Below, one piece after another: positions 9,961 to 20,798 of a DNA stretch of 64,000 bases. Both the position numbers and the translations under genes were made by a program. This DNA is from Silene conica. Its lineage: Eukaryota; Streptophyta; Magnoliopsida; Caryophyllales; Caryophyllaceae. Position 1 is the stretch's first letter. Each line of letters begins with the position of its first letter. Location: assembly GCA_029255685.2 (NCBI GenBank), contig CM055311.2:9057031-9121030 (forward strand), written 5' to 3'. The notes under the pieces are model-generated. The model did not search any database. It was not told where the DNA came from and saw only the letters and a program-made list of their open reading frames with translations.

Positions 9961-11964
9961 CTACACCTGGCTGGCTGCGTTGACTCTGGTGGACTTCTCT
10001 GGGAGAAGATGGTCCAAGTTGCCTCGGTCATACTGGAATCGGACCTCCTTTCTGAGGGTGTAACATTCGTCCGTGGTATGACCTATGTCATCATGAAAGT
10101 CACATTTTTTGCTAGCATCACGGCGGTCATTGAGCCGTTCCTCTCTCTTCTTTGGCCATCTGACTCCTTTGAGCTCTTTCAAGGCCTTTAGCAAGCCAGC
10201 TACTCCGGTGGTAAAACCATACTCACTGACCTTCGGAGGTGGATCTGCATCATTTTTCCCACCGGTGCTCTCGGATACTTTGCTCACTGGCTTGCTGTAG
10301 GGCTTTGATCTTTCATTTCTTTTTTCTACTGGTGCTTTCCTAGACACAGGTTCTGTGTCGTAGGTACTTCTTCTGGAGGCAGCGTCTTCTTCCAGCCTCA
10401 TGGCTGCAACTGCCTGGGCCTGTACATCAGCAAAGGCAGTGCACGAGTGCATTGTCAATTGCTTGTACAGGTCTGAATCGTGATGCAACCCCCTGCGGAA
10501 GGCTTCAATGGCAGTGGGTACATCACAATGCGGGATGACAACCTTTTCTTTGTTGAATCTGGCGAGGTAATCTCGAGTGGTTTCCTCGAATCCTTGAACA
10601 ATTCTGTATAGATCACTGGTCTGCTTCTCTGGTTTCATGCTGCTAGCAAACTGCTGATTAAAAGCATTAACCAGATCTGTAAAGGAGGAGATGCTGCGAT
10701 TGGGCAATCCCACAAACCAGTGCAGGGCTGCTCCGGATAGGGTTGACCCAAATCCTTTGCACATGCAAGCCTCCTTAAGTGCTCCGGTTGCGATTACCAC
10801 CATCATTTTCTGTTTATACTGATTTATGTGGTCCAGAGGGTCGGCCGTACCATCATATAGTGTCATAGTTGGTGGCACAAACCCCTTGGGCACATTGATC
10901 AGGGCAATGTTGTCGATGAATGGTGAATCTGCATAGCTGTCCTGGGAAGCTTTCTCCATGGGCCTTGGCATGCCAGGTATCTTGGTGATCATGTCTTTCA
11001 GCTCCTGGTAGCGCTGGTCTGAGAGACTGCCTACTCCAGGGAATGGGTTGACTGGCGGAGGGAGGAAGCCTGGAGGGGCTCCTCCCCAGGGACCTGGGGT
11101 CGGGTTGACTGGCGGAGCAAGGAAGCCTAGAGGGGCTCTTCCCCAAGGGCATGCGGCTGATTCACTGGCTGCTACAAATGAACTGAAGCCTGGTCCTGGA
11201 TGCCAACCCACTGCTGACTGCGCTGGTGCTCCTCCTTGCCACCCTCCAACGCTGGGCTGGTTCACGGGTGCTGCTCCTACTGAGATCTCCGGCGTTCGTC
11301 CGATGGTAGGCTGCGGAGGGGTACCTGAAAAAATCAAAGGGTCAGTCCCAGGGGGAAAACAAGGCGTAGGATTACCTGCAGGCTGAACTGATCTGGGCTG
11401 CGGTGCTCCAAACACGGATGAATCCAGATCCAGTATCTCTGGGCCACTGCTCGGGGTGGTGACGCCTAGATCCAGCCTGGTGACGATCTCCTGGGGAATT
11501 GGTCGGCTCAACCCGGCTCTCCCGAAGGGGTTGAAGGTCTGCCCAGGCCCTGGCTGCAACATTCTGAACGGCTGCTCCGGACGTGCGACTGCGGCGATCT
11601 GCTCTCTCAGGTCCAGATTGTCCTTCTTCAGGCCCTCTATGGCTTCCTGCAGAGCACTCATTCCCTGGACCACCATCTGCATCGGATCTGTACAGGGAGC
11701 CTGCGGCTGCTGGCCTGCTCCTGGCATTTGGGTTTCTCCACTTCTGCTGGGGCTGCTTTCTCTGCTCTGCCTTGGGGAAGCTGACACAGGGGGTGATCTG
11801 GGAACCTGAGGAGGTTTGCTAGGTGGAACCACAACTTTGGAGGCTGTGGTCTGACTCACGACCAGAGATGGTCCTGTGAGTCCAGCAGATACAGTAGGGT
11901 TGATCCCACTGGACTGGGCTGGCATGCTCTGGGAACTGGAAGGGTTAGCTCTGGTCCCAGACAT
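9961..11964 (-). CDS. Element B gag
   Basis: This long open frame of 667 codons starts 68 bases inside the right-hand LTR, just after the primer-binding site. The N-terminal 330 residues are rich in Pro, Ser, Gly and Gln, with repeated GGAPPGFLPPPVNP-like segments. The retrotransposon Gag core follows (MTLYDGTADPLDHINQYKQK, GAALHWFVGLPN, TRDYLARFNKE, AIEAFRRGLHHD). Near the C-terminus CDFHDDIGHTTDECYTLRKE resembles a zinc-knuckle-like motif with Cys/His spacing unlike the standard CCHC. Gag forms the particle in family members. The equivalent region in element C is 22112-23979. Confidence 0.9.
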   Translation of the reverse strand: MSGTRANPSSSQSMPAQSSGINPTVSAGLTGPSLVVSQTTASKVVVPPSKPPQVPRSPPVSASPRQSRESSPSRSGETQMPGAGQQPQAPCTDPMQMVVQGMSALQEAIEGLKKDNLDLREQIAAVARPEQPFRMLQPGPGQTFNPFGRAGLSRPIPQEIVTRLDLGVTTPSSGPEILDLDSSVFGAPQPRSVQPAGNPTPCFPPGTDPLIFSGTPPQPTIGRTPEISVGAAPVNQPSVGGWQGGAPAQSAVGWHPGPGFSSFVAASESAACPWGRAPLGFLAPPVNPTPGPWGGAPPGFLPPPVNPFPGVGSLSDQRYQELKDMITKIPGMPRPMEKASQDSYADSPFIDNIALINVPKGFVPPTMTLYDGTADPLDHINQYKQKMMVVIATGALKEACMCKGFGSTLSGAALHWFVGLPNRSISSFTDLVNAFNQQFASSMKPEKQTSDLYRIVQGFEETTRDYLARFNKEKVVIPHCDVPTAIEAFRRGLHHDSDLYKQLTMHSCTAFADVQAQAVAAMRLEEDAASRRSTYDTEPVSRKAPVEKRNERSKPYSKPVSKVSESTGGKNDADPPPKVSEYGFTTGVAGLLKALKELKGVRWPKKREERLNDRRDASKKCDFHDDIGHTTDECYTLRKEVRFQYDRGNLDHLLPEKSTRVNAASQV

Positions 11965-12011
11965 GTTTTTGTGGCGAGATGACGGTTTTATATATTGGAA
12001 TGCGCACTATG

Positions 12012-12031
12012 CCCCACGGTGGGCGCCAAAT
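12012..12031 (-). promoter_or_regulatory. Element B primer-binding site
   Basis: On the minus strand the bases just inside the 5' LTR read TTTGGCGCCCACCGTGGGGC after one or two extra bases. Elements C (22032-22052) and the one starting at 57574 (58238-58257) have nearly the same sequence in the same place. This is the usual position of the tRNA-pairing site that starts minus-strand synthesis. The tRNA itself was not identified. Confidence 0.75.
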
Positions 12032-12554
12032 TGTTTTGGTAAAATTTCTACCGGGTCGTGATATTGTGATGTGGGTCAAAGTGTCAACCAATATAAGAAT
12101 TTACGTAAAGAATGAATACGAAAATTAAAGAGATAAAACAATGACGCAAGAGATTTTTGGTGACGCGGAAAAACCCGTTTAGGGAAACAACCGCGGGGGG
12201 AACGGAATCCCACCAATATTTCTACTATGATCGAAGATTTCGCTTGATGATGATTACAAGTGTATCCGCAAGTATTAGATTTACAACGTATGAACAGAAT
12301 GACTAAGAAATGACCTAGTCTCTCTTTTTATAGTTGCGAATTGCTGCTCAACTGACTCGGTTTTTGGTGCTGAAATGTGGGAGAGAATATAGGGGAATAT
12401 CCTCTTAGGGTTTTGACCCATTCCCTTTCCTTTAACAGCTCTTTTTTCTGCTCTGGGCTGTGCCTGGTCTGCATCTGCTTTCCCCCTGCTCTGCTCCTGG
12501 CGTTAGGTTGTTTATTTATCTTCTGGGCCCAGTAGTGGATTTTTGGGCTAAACA
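12032..12554 (-). repeat. Element B 5' LTR (right copy)
   Basis: This second 523 bp terminal repeat is about 99% identical by eye to 3938-4460. On the element's strand it lies upstream of the primer-binding site and gag, so it is the 5' LTR. Target duplicate GTAGT follows at 12555-12559. Confidence 0.93.
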
Positions 12555-12559
12555 GTAGT

Positions 12560-14045
12560 CAAAGACAAGAAGGCAAGGTTCATCACCTTCAAAATAGAGC
12601 AAATCCCCAGGGAGCAGAACGCGGAAGCAGACGCGCTGGCTAACCTGGGGGCAACATTCAAGCCAGGAGACATCTCCTCAATCCCCATCACCCACGTGCT
12701 GGAACCATCAACTTTCCAGGAAGACCGGGAAGTTGAAGACTCCAGCACCCAGTGGGAAGTCGGATTAGGCGTCCTCAGCAACACCATGGACCAACTAGAG
12801 CGAGAGGATTGGAGGTCACCTTACCAAAGATGGCTGAAAGATGGAACCCTGCCAGCGGACAAGAAAGAGGTAAGGGGGTTCAAAATGAAAGCTTCCAGAT
12901 TCGTACTAATAGACGGTGTGTTGTTCAGGGAATCGCTTGCAGGACCCTACCTGAGATGTCTGGGCGACGAGGAAGCTCAAACAGTCTTGCACGATCTCCA
13001 CAGCGGAGACTGCGGAAATCATGCATGGGGCAAGAGCTTATCCAACAAGGCTATCAGAATGGGATATTTCTGGCCAACAATACGGAGAGACGCAGTGGAG
13101 CTCGCCAAGAAATGCGAAGCCTGCCAGAAGCATGCCCCTGTCACGCACCAGCCCGCTGAACCCCTACATCCAATCGTATCGCCATGGCCCTTCATGAAGT
13201 GGGGAATGGACATCGTAGGACCGCTGCCTAGAGCACCCGGAAATAGAACCTACATGCTCGCACTGACGGACTACTTCTCCAAGTGGATAGAAGCGGAAGC
13301 CTTCTCCCAGGTTACAGAAAATCAGGTGATATCCTTCCTTAAACGAAACATAATCTGCAGGTTCGGTATACCTTCTGAAATAGTGTGCGACAATGGCTCA
13401 CAATTCATATCTAATAAGACCGAAGCATTTTGTGCTAGTTGGAATATCACTCTACTAAAAGCTGCTCCCAGGTACCCACAAACAAACGGTCAAGCAGAAT
13501 CCAGCAACAGAATCGTCATGGACAACATGAAGAGGAGACTGGAAGAAGCTGGGGGCAAGTGGGCAGACGAGTTGCCTTTGGTCCTGTGGTCTGACAGAAC
13601 CACACCAAAGACAGCAACAGGCCAAACCCCCTTCGGCCTGGTGTTTGGAGCAGAAGCCGTCATTCCAGCAGAAGTAAAGGTACCGACCCAAAGATATGGT
13701 TGCCTAACGGAAGAACGCAATCAAACAGAAATGGCCAGCAGCCTGGACACGATAGATGAGCTCAAAACCAGCGCCGCCATCAGGATGGTCGCTTACAAGC
13801 AAATGGTGGCCCGGAGTTACAACAAAAACGTGAAGATCAGAACCCTCCAGGTGGGAGACCTAGTCCTCAGAAAGGTGTTCCAGAATACGAAGAATACAAG
13901 CGTTGGGAAATTCGCCTACAATTGGGAGGGACCCTATCAGGTGGAAAGCACCACGGGAAGCGGGTCCTACAGATTAATGGACATGAAGGGAAACATGGTG
14001 CCCAGACCCTGGAACATCCTCCATCTGAAAAAATATCACATATAA
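12560..14045 (+). pseudogene. Element A end of RNase H-like domain and integrase
   Basis: After the insertion of element B the pol region of A continues. It first completes the second RNase H-like domain (FKPGDISSIPITHVLEP). The integrase follows: an HHCC zinc domain (HDLHSGDCGNH ... CEACQKHAP), then the core with MDIVGPLP, ALTDYFSKWIEAE, IVCDNGSQF and the partner Glu in NGQAESSNR. A C-terminal domain ends near WEGPYQVESTTGSGSYRL and WNILHLKKYHI. The family's integrase inserts element DNA into the genome. Confidence 0.9.
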
Positions 14046-14700
14046 GGAAACATACTGGGATACACCCAGAATCTGCACCCAGGATCTGCGTCCGAATTCT
14101 AGGGTACCTACTCATTCATTTTATGTTTAACATTTCATATCTTAGCTACTTACAAATGTATCACCCCCAGGATCCAGCTATCCTGAGGGAGTTATTTGAA
14201 AAACTAATTTGCTTATCAATGAAAATCTACTTGAAGTATTTCTTATCATGAGTACTTGCAATATGTCGTCTCTATAAAAAGCGAGCATGAGTCAAATCAC
14301 ACTCAATCCTCTACACTGCGTGAGTATGGCGAGGTACGAGCAACTGGGACACTGTCGCCCACGATACTTAGCACTCACGAAAGCCTGGCAGCCTCTGACT
14401 GAGATGGGTACACCCTGAAGCCAGCACCCACACATGGCCAAAAACACACACAAGCATGCGCAAACAAAACAAAACACACAAGGTATAAAAAAGACGTCCA
14501 CAGACGTATAATTAAAGGCAGCATAACAACTGCCGGAAGTTTCTGGGCAGTACCCAGTAAGAGTTCAAACAAACCAACAAAAAAAAGAGTAGATAAAAGC
14601 CCGCCACGCAGGGCCCAGGGCGCAGAAATGTCATGGGCACTAGCCCAGCCAACAACAACAAAAGGAACAACAAAGTTTAAAGCCACCAAGGGCGCAGAAA

Positions 14701-16585
14701 TTAATCAACAACAGCCTCCTCCACCGCCTGCTCGCCACCAGAATGCCGGGTTGAGGAGGAGCCTTCCTCAGCAGGAGTATCAATAATCTGGTCCTGAAAG
14801 ATGCCAGCTGGAGCGGGAGAACCTGGGGGAGCACTCTGAATCTCTGGAGAACTTGGAATCGGGGAGCGAAGAGACCCATCAGGGTTGAGGTCAGAAAAGT
14901 CTGGAAGCACGGGATGGACAGGGAACATCTGCCTCATAAGCTTCTCTTCGTCCTCCAGGTTCCACTTGTCATGCTCTCCTGCCTTGAACTCCTTCATGCA
15001 GGCTATCCTCGCCTCCAGGGAGGAAAAAGGAGCCATATCATACAGCAATTTCTCCAGAGTCTTCTTTTTAACCACCACAGCCTTCAGCCGTGCATCCTGC
15101 TCTCTGCGCTGCTCAGCAAGGGCTTCATCCTTCTTCCTGCACTGCTCCGCAAGGGCATCTTCCAACTCCTTCACCCTAGCCTGGCAGCGTGTCAGCTCCT
15201 CTGACTTCCTCGCCCTGAGCCCTCTCTCAGCATCCAACCCGGTCTGCAGGGACTGAGCCTCCTGAAAAATGGCCTCAGCCTTGCTACACCCCATCAGCAT
15301 CTTCTGGAAGCCCTGGAGGAGAGATTCGGAGGCGATATCAGTCAGCCGAAATGAAAACACAAATAAATGCAAGGGAGATAGGGTGAGGGAAAGCTCACCG
15401 AGAAAACGTCCTCCGTAGCCTGGCGCCGCAGCGGCACAACAGGCTGATCCTTTAGCAGCGCCTTAGAGCCGGGAGTCAGCAGACGGCCCATAGCAGGCCA
15501 TGGGTCCTCGTCCAGGGCACAACTAAAACCCTCCGACAGGCGAATGACGTCCTCACTTAGATCCTCTATAATAGGAGCAGCAGGCCTCTTAACCAGAGCA
15601 GTGGAAGTGGATGCTTTGTTGCGAGTCCTGGAAGAGATAGCAGGAGGAGGAGGGCAAAAAGGGCCGACAGAGGGGGATGATTCGGAGGGAGCAGGCAGGG
15701 CCGCTTTCTTGGGAGCGGGTAGTGGTTCACCGGACTCCAGCTTTCTCTTTGATAAAGGCTTCACTGCCGAGACCATGATCATTTTCCTTCGCTCAGCCAA
15801 CAGCTCTGCAGGGGTCTTCTTCGTCTGGGTAGAACTGGTGGACATCTCTTTAGGTTCCTCTAGGGCAAACAGGTTGTTGAAACAACGGGCGTCGGCGTCC
15901 AATCCGAATAATTTACTGTAAGTCTCGTTGATATCAGGCGAGAGAACCAGATCCTTCACACCTGCGCAGAAGAAAATGTAAGAGCATGAGCAATAACGAG
16001 AATAAAAGACAAAAGGGAAGGGCTGCCAATACCTTTACTCTCAGTAATAGGGTCCAGGTAGATGTAGTCAGCGGGCGCAGGAAGTGAATCCACCCGCACG
16101 AAGATAAAATGCGTGGACCACCCAGCGTCCTTAGCCTTTTTGGGAAGAATGATGGGGAGGTTTATCTTGGAGTTAGCCCGGAGGGTATACTGGGCATCAC
16201 CAAGACCCCTGACTGTGTAAAAATGGGCCAAATCCCCTAAAAAGATATCGAGGGAATGACGGTTACTCAGCAAAGAAAGGGAGAGGAGAATCCTCCATGC
16301 GTGAGGATTTATCTGCCAAAGGGGAAGTTTGGAGTGGTGGAGGAATTGCTGCACAAGTGGAGGAAAGGGGAAGCGTAATCCCAAAGAGAACGGGTACAGA
16401 TAAAAGGTTGTCCACCCAGGACGGTGCGCGTCAGGCGCCTGTCCAGGGCAAGGGACGACTATTTCGACGTTTTCGTCGAAGGGAAAAAAGTCCTTGACCA
16501 CCGATGAAGGCATCAAGGAAAAGCATGAATCTACACGATACTTATTATAAAATAAAGGGCGTTCAGAGAACCCATTTGAAGCCAT
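14701..16585 (-). pseudogene. Element A antisense gene
   Basis: This gene lies between integrase and the 3' LTR on the strand opposite to gag-pol. Its first block (16585 downward) starts MASNGFSERPLFYNKYRVD and carries YPFSLGLRFPFPPLVQQF and PHAWRILLSL, matching the antisense genes of elements B and C. A middle block has the conserved SAVKPLSKRKLESGEPLPAP. The last block (ending at 14701) is a coiled coil rich in Ala, Glu and Arg, then an acidic/Pro-rich tail. T-rich gaps with GT...AG edges separate the blocks, consistent with splicing. A TATTTATT motif lies upstream near 16735-16742. Function unknown. Confidence 0.68.
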
Positions 16586-16963
16586 TAAGAGTACGATAAG
16601 GGGGATCGTAAAGGAGCCGTACCTCAGTCAGGGAGAAGGCGGAAGGCGGTTGGAAAGTCGGAAGTTGAGAAGTTGAAGGAAGAGAAAAGATGAAAAAGAG
16701 GAGATGAAAAGTAAAAGTAGAAAGAGGTAAAAGGGGAATAAATAGAGAAGTAAATTTTTGAAATTAAGGATGGTGGGGGACAGTTGGCAACGGTTGGAAG
16801 GCATTAATAGGGTTTTCTGGCAAGTTGGCACACGTCACATCGATGTCCCCTCAACTAGCAATCCTGCCCAGCTTTCCTGCAAAGGAAAACTGCGTACCAA
16901 TCCTGAACCCGGAAGCTGTAAGAGTTCTCGCATAAACACATTCATGCAAGAACTGGAGGCTAA

Positions 16964-17599
16964 TGTTACGCCCTAAAATTACCATTTTATAAGCTAACAC
17001 GTGGCGTTACGTAATTGGGAGGAAATCATATATTGGATACCAAAAGTCAATGAGATAAAGGGGGGAAGGAAGTCAGCGTAAAAGGAAGAGTGCAGAAGAA
17101 GGAGGAGGGCAGCAAAGACGAGGAAAGGGAAAAGGTTAAGGGGAGCAAGGCTCGAGAATTGCCATATTTGGCCACACAAGCAAGAGAAGCCAGAGAAAGC
17201 ATATAGGAAAAAGAAGCTAAAATGAGAGAAGAAAGAAGAAAAAGATCCGTTGGATAGAAGGTGCATCCAACGGTCCATATGGAGAGCATTGTATATATAT
17301 GACAACCTTGTACATTAGCATATTCATTCATTATCCTACTTAGCATACTTAACACTAAGAAAACCTAAGAAATACTTGTAATCGTACACACACTCTGAAG
17401 GAGAATTCTAGTGGAACTTGGAGGAAATCTTCCTCCCGCAGTTTTTCCCTAAGGGATTTCCTGCGTCATCAATCTTTGTGTCCTTCATATTTCTTCTCTC
17501 TACTCTTCTAAGTACTTAACGCATCCAACAAATCACATACTTGGCTTGAAATCACTATAACCTCCTAAAAACTACATTAGGTAAATTTTGACCTAAACA
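16964..17599 (+). repeat. Element A 3' LTR
   Basis: The segment begins TGTTACGCCCTAAAATTACC after a purine-rich stretch (AAGAACTGGAGGC) and ends GACCTAAACA. It is related to the LTRs of element C in its second half (CTTGGAGGA, CCGCAGTTTTTCCCT, GTAAATTTTGACCTAAACA). A TATA-like TATATATGACA lies near 17291. The flank at 17600-17604 is CAACC; the matching left copy would be outside the window. Confidence 0.82.
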
Positions 17600-18326
17600 C
17601 AACCTAACTACTCTACAAGCCCAATGTGCATTTGACTGAGGGAGCCTAATAGGAATATAGAAAGCGTAATAGAAATATTAATAATAGTTGGGTATCAACC
17701 ATTACCAACTTAGTACTAAATTTGGTTAAAACCCGTAATACAAAACTCATTCTTATTAGACATTGGTTGTTTTCTCAGTTGGTCACCTTAGTTAGGTTAC
17801 CACCCATTTTTACTCATAATCTCATCTTATTTATCTTGACCCAAATTCATATTCTCATATAGAAGGTCACGTCCTAGGTAAGCAACTCAATCATTTTTCA
17901 ATTTTCAATATTTTCAATCATTTCTCATATTTTCTGTAGGAAACATGAATTTAGTTGATCGAAAATACCCTTAATTGAGACATCTTATAGATACACTGCC
18001 CTAAGTCAGTTAAACCCTCGCATAGTTGCTTATTGGGTTTCTTGGTCACCAACTTCAGGGTTAACGCATCCGTCCAAACAATGGTGAATTTCTAAGATGG
18101 AATTGGCAATTGTTTTCAATGAGACGAAATATAGAAAAAAAGAGATGTTTTGTGTTTCTATATTTTTTGGATGATATAAAACTGAGCAACTAGAAGGGTT
18201 TAAAAGCTTCTAATAGTCACATAGAAATGCCATAATTAATGGCATACAATCTGGTCGTCAATCACTAAAACTTGAGAGAGACGACCTTTGAATAAATTAT
18301 TGAGAAACTATTTTTTTATACCCATT

Positions 18327-18550
18327 AATATGTTTTCCAATTTAATTTACCTTATCGATCCAAAATGCCTTTATCTTTATATATAATATGTTTTCAAGCA
18401 TAAGTATAATATGTTTTCCAATTTAATTTACCTTATCGATCCAAAATGCCTTTATCTTTATATATAATTATGTTTTCAAGCATAAGTATAATATGTTTTC
18501 CAATTTAATTTACCTTATTGATCCAAAATGCCTTTATCTTTATCTATAAT
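18327..18550. repeat. Tandem repeat, unit about 81-82 bp, 2.7 copies
   Basis: Copies start at 18327, 18408 and 18490 with AATATGTTTTCCAATTTAAT. The third copy stops after about 60 bases. The copies differ by only a few bases, which points to recent local duplication. Confidence 0.9.
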
Positions 18551-18657
18551 TTTGGTGAAAACTTTTTACAAATATAGGAAAAAAATATTGCTTATATTTT
18601 TATCAACTTTACATTTTTCTTTGAATTACATGTATACTTCGTTATTCTTTATAAATT

Positions 18658-18891
18658 CGCATTTTTGTATTATTTTTTTAATTTTCGTCAAAATCAAGTT
18701 TATTATAAATATATGTCGCCGCATTGTAATTCAAATTGCGTATTTCTTGGTTACGTTAACTATTACGAAATACACGCATTTTTGTATTATTTTTTTAATT
18801 TTCGTCAAAATCAAGTTTATTATAAATATATGTCGCCGCATTGTAATTCAAATTGTGTATTTCTTGGTTACGTTAACTATTACGAAATACA
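18658..18891. repeat. Tandem duplication, unit 117 bp, two copies
   Basis: The unit starting CGCATTTTTGTATTATTTTT at 18658 is repeated at 18775 with almost no change. The unit contains TATGTCGCCGCATTGTAATT. It is AT-rich and non-coding. Confidence 0.9.
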
Positions 18892-19647
18892 AGTATGAAG
18901 GCCGAGATATTCCGAGCATTTGTTAATTATATTACCTCTTATTTTTTATCCAATTTCCTTTTACATAGTCTTTAAAACGAGACTTTATTTGTAAAATTAC
19001 ATTTGTACATCTAATAATTTTTTTATTGAAAATTAATTAGTGAAATATTAATTTCATAATAATGTAAATATTTTAGGTTTTCATTAATAGGTTTTTTTAT
19101 GGTTAAAATTTGTGATTAAACCCTTAAAAAGGAAATGAGAAGGAAAAGAAAAAGGAATAATAAACATAAGGTATTTAGGTCAACTTTATCCTTTTTTTTG
19201 TGGCTTAATTTCATCCCCTCCTAATTTTGCTTCGTTGTATTCCGTTAAGTTTTATTTATATTTAATCAATTATGTTCAGTTAATCTCTTCACAAAACTAA
19301 CTTTTAATTCAACTAAATTCACTCCACCTCGGTTCCACCCAATTTAGTTCAATTAAGTTTTATCCTACTTAATTCAATTCAACTCGTTTCAGCCGAAAAG
19401 AAGAGGACATAAGTGGTGTTCATCTTACTCCTTTCATTCTTTCGAACACTATCTTGGCTTGTTAGCCGAATCCTACGTCTTTAATTGGCATATATGTAGA
19501 TGAAAGTCTACTCCCAAAATAAGTTTGCGTTCCATCAGATGATCAGATCAGAGCATACTTGTTCTTATTCGCCTTTCTGTATGTACCAAAATCAACTCGC
19601 GTATACTAAACAGAAAATATTCTACGGAGTATATATATATAAATATA

Positions 19648-20796
19648 CTCCCTCCGAGTCGGAGTAATGGTTCTATTAGGAGATTTTAGGCCCAATGACC
19701 ATTAGGGTTTCTACTTTATTATCTCATGTCTTCGACAAGTCCGAAAAAATTTAACTTTTGTTCGAAAATTCCTAACGAGTATTATACTCGTTTCTTATCT
19801 ATCTTTTCTTATCTACCTTTGAAGACGAAGAAAATTGAAGATTGAAGATTAAAGATTAATGAAGATCAAGAAGATGAATTTTTTTTCTTTCTTATGTTGA
19901 TTATGTTTTTCTTGTAATTCTTCAATCGTAAAGTTCGTACTGCGTACTGCCTTTACGATTGCGGGAGGGTTAATTGAAGTTTTATTTTTTTGCTATTTCT
20001 CTCCATATCCAAATTAATTGAAAAAAAGGAAAAAAAAAAAAGTTTTGTTCTTCCATTTTTTTTCTATTCAATGACGGATCTTAAGAAATCGTATTTCTTT
20101 AATCAAGGTGTTATTAAATTTACTGGCGAGTTACGCATAAAAAAACTGGCGAGTTACGCACTGAAAAAACTGGCGAGTTACGCACTTAAAAAAACTGGCG
20201 AGTTACGCATCAAAAGTTTGTCTGGCGAGTCCTATACGCACCAAAATTTGTCTGGCGAGTCCTATACGCACCCTTACCAACCAACTTGAGAAAAGGAAGA
20301 AAATTGATGATGATAAATGGAAGATCAAGGTGACGATAAGGAGATGACGACGTTTTTATAATTGATTATGTTTTTCTTGTATTTTTTATGTTTTTTTTCT
20401 TGTATTTCTTCAATCGTAAAGTTCGTACTACGTACTGCCTTTACGATTGCGGGAGGGTATTAGGATATTGGGCCTATGTGTTAAGCCCATATATCCTTAG
20501 GGTTTCATTCTATCTAGGGTTTGACGATCTATTATAAATAGATCGTCACATATCAATGTATGACTACAAAAAAATCAATAATACAATCTCATATTACAAT
20601 TCCTCTCTATAATCTTAACAGGTTCTTACTTCCTTTTTGGTGCGAGTTTAGCTATGGTTCCTCTTTTCATTTTTAGTAACTTTTTTTTGATCAAAAATCA
20701 ATTCAGTGTGGGGTAGGGTGTTTTGTGTGGTTTAGAATCATTTCCTTATTTTTTGTGCATAAAAATAAATGAACCATTACTATGACTCGGAGAGAG
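19648..20796. mobile_element. Long Stowaway-like (Tc1/mariner type) element, 1149 bp
   Basis: The ends are inverted repeats: the left begins CTCCCTCCGAGTCGGAGTAA and the right, read on the other strand, CTCTCTCCGAGTCATAGTAA. Both continue into TGGTTC, making 26 bp with three mismatches. The flanking dinucleotide is TA on both sides (19646-19647 and 20797-20798), and the tips fit the Stowaway consensus CTCCCTCCG. There is no transposase. At over 1 kb it is long for a MITE. It contains a 51 bp direct repeat (19921-19971 and 20409-20459) and short GGCGAGTTACGCA repeats, so it may have picked up other DNA. Confidence 0.8.
19921..20459. repeat. Direct repeat pair (51 bp) and GGCGAGT-type short repeats within the Stowaway-like element
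   Basis: TTCAATCGTAAAGTTCGTAC and the following 31 bases occur at 19921-19971 and again at 20409-20459 with one or two differences. Each copy can form a hairpin, since AATCGTAAAG and CTTTACGATT are inverted. Between them, at about 20121-20275, lie four copies of CTGGCGAGTTACGCA and two of CTGGCGAGTCCTATACGCACC. Confidence 0.75.
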
Positions 20797-20798
20797 TA

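Larger units (their letters stand above)
3938..12554 (-). mobile_element. Element B: Ty3/gypsy (Tat/Retand-like) LTR retrotransposon inserted in element A
   Basis: Two 523 bp LTRs (3938-4460 and 12032-12554) flank the element, and the 5 bp target GTAGT is duplicated at 3933-3937 and 12555-12559. The element is read on the minus strand. The primer-binding site TTTGGCGCCCACCGTGGGGC lies next to the right-hand LTR, followed by gag, protease and reverse transcriptase/RNase H; a purine-rich tract (AAATTTGGGGGAAAT) abuts the left-hand LTR. An antisense gene occupies 4844-6958. By eye the LTRs differ at about five of 523 positions (about 1%), which suggests an insertion well under one million years ago at commonly used plant rates. 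It looks incomplete, with a few breaks. It is related to elements A and C in coding sequence but has different LTRs. Confidence 0.93.
1..17599 (+). mobile_element. Element A: Ty3/gypsy (Tat/Retand-like) LTR retrotransposon, 5' part outside window
   Basis: The visible parts in order are protease, reverse transcriptase, RNase H (including a second RNase H-like domain), integrase, an antisense gene and the 3' LTR ending at 17599. The element is interrupted by a solo LTR (1173-2726) and by a complete-looking second retrotransposon (3938-12554). It is closely similar in sequence and order to element C at 21177-32023, and the two LTR families share the end GTAAATTTTGACCTAAACA. The integrase after reverse transcriptase order places it in Ty3/gypsy. 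The extra antisense gene between integrase and 3' LTR is a known trait of the Tat group. It looks broken, with a few breaks besides the two insertions. It must be older than element B, which sits inside it. Confidence 0.9.
17605..19647. other. AT-rich intergenic stretch
   Basis: No convincing gene is present. The region is AT-rich and holds two tandem repeats (18327-18550 and 18658-18891, listed separately). The open frames across 18528-18926 are products of the repeat and low complexity. I see no RNA gene or transposon ends here. Confidence 0.6.

Noticed and set aside
18528-18926. Frame of 132 codons in AT-rich DNA
   Set aside because: It spans two tandem repeat units, is Phe/Ile/Tyr-rich and contains the same 39-codon stretch twice. 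It is not a plausible protein.
20479-20620. Possible small LTR or TRIM-like repeat (TGTTAAG ... CTTAACA)
   Set aside because: The ends are inverted, but flanking bases do not form a target duplication, no second copy is present and no primer site follows.
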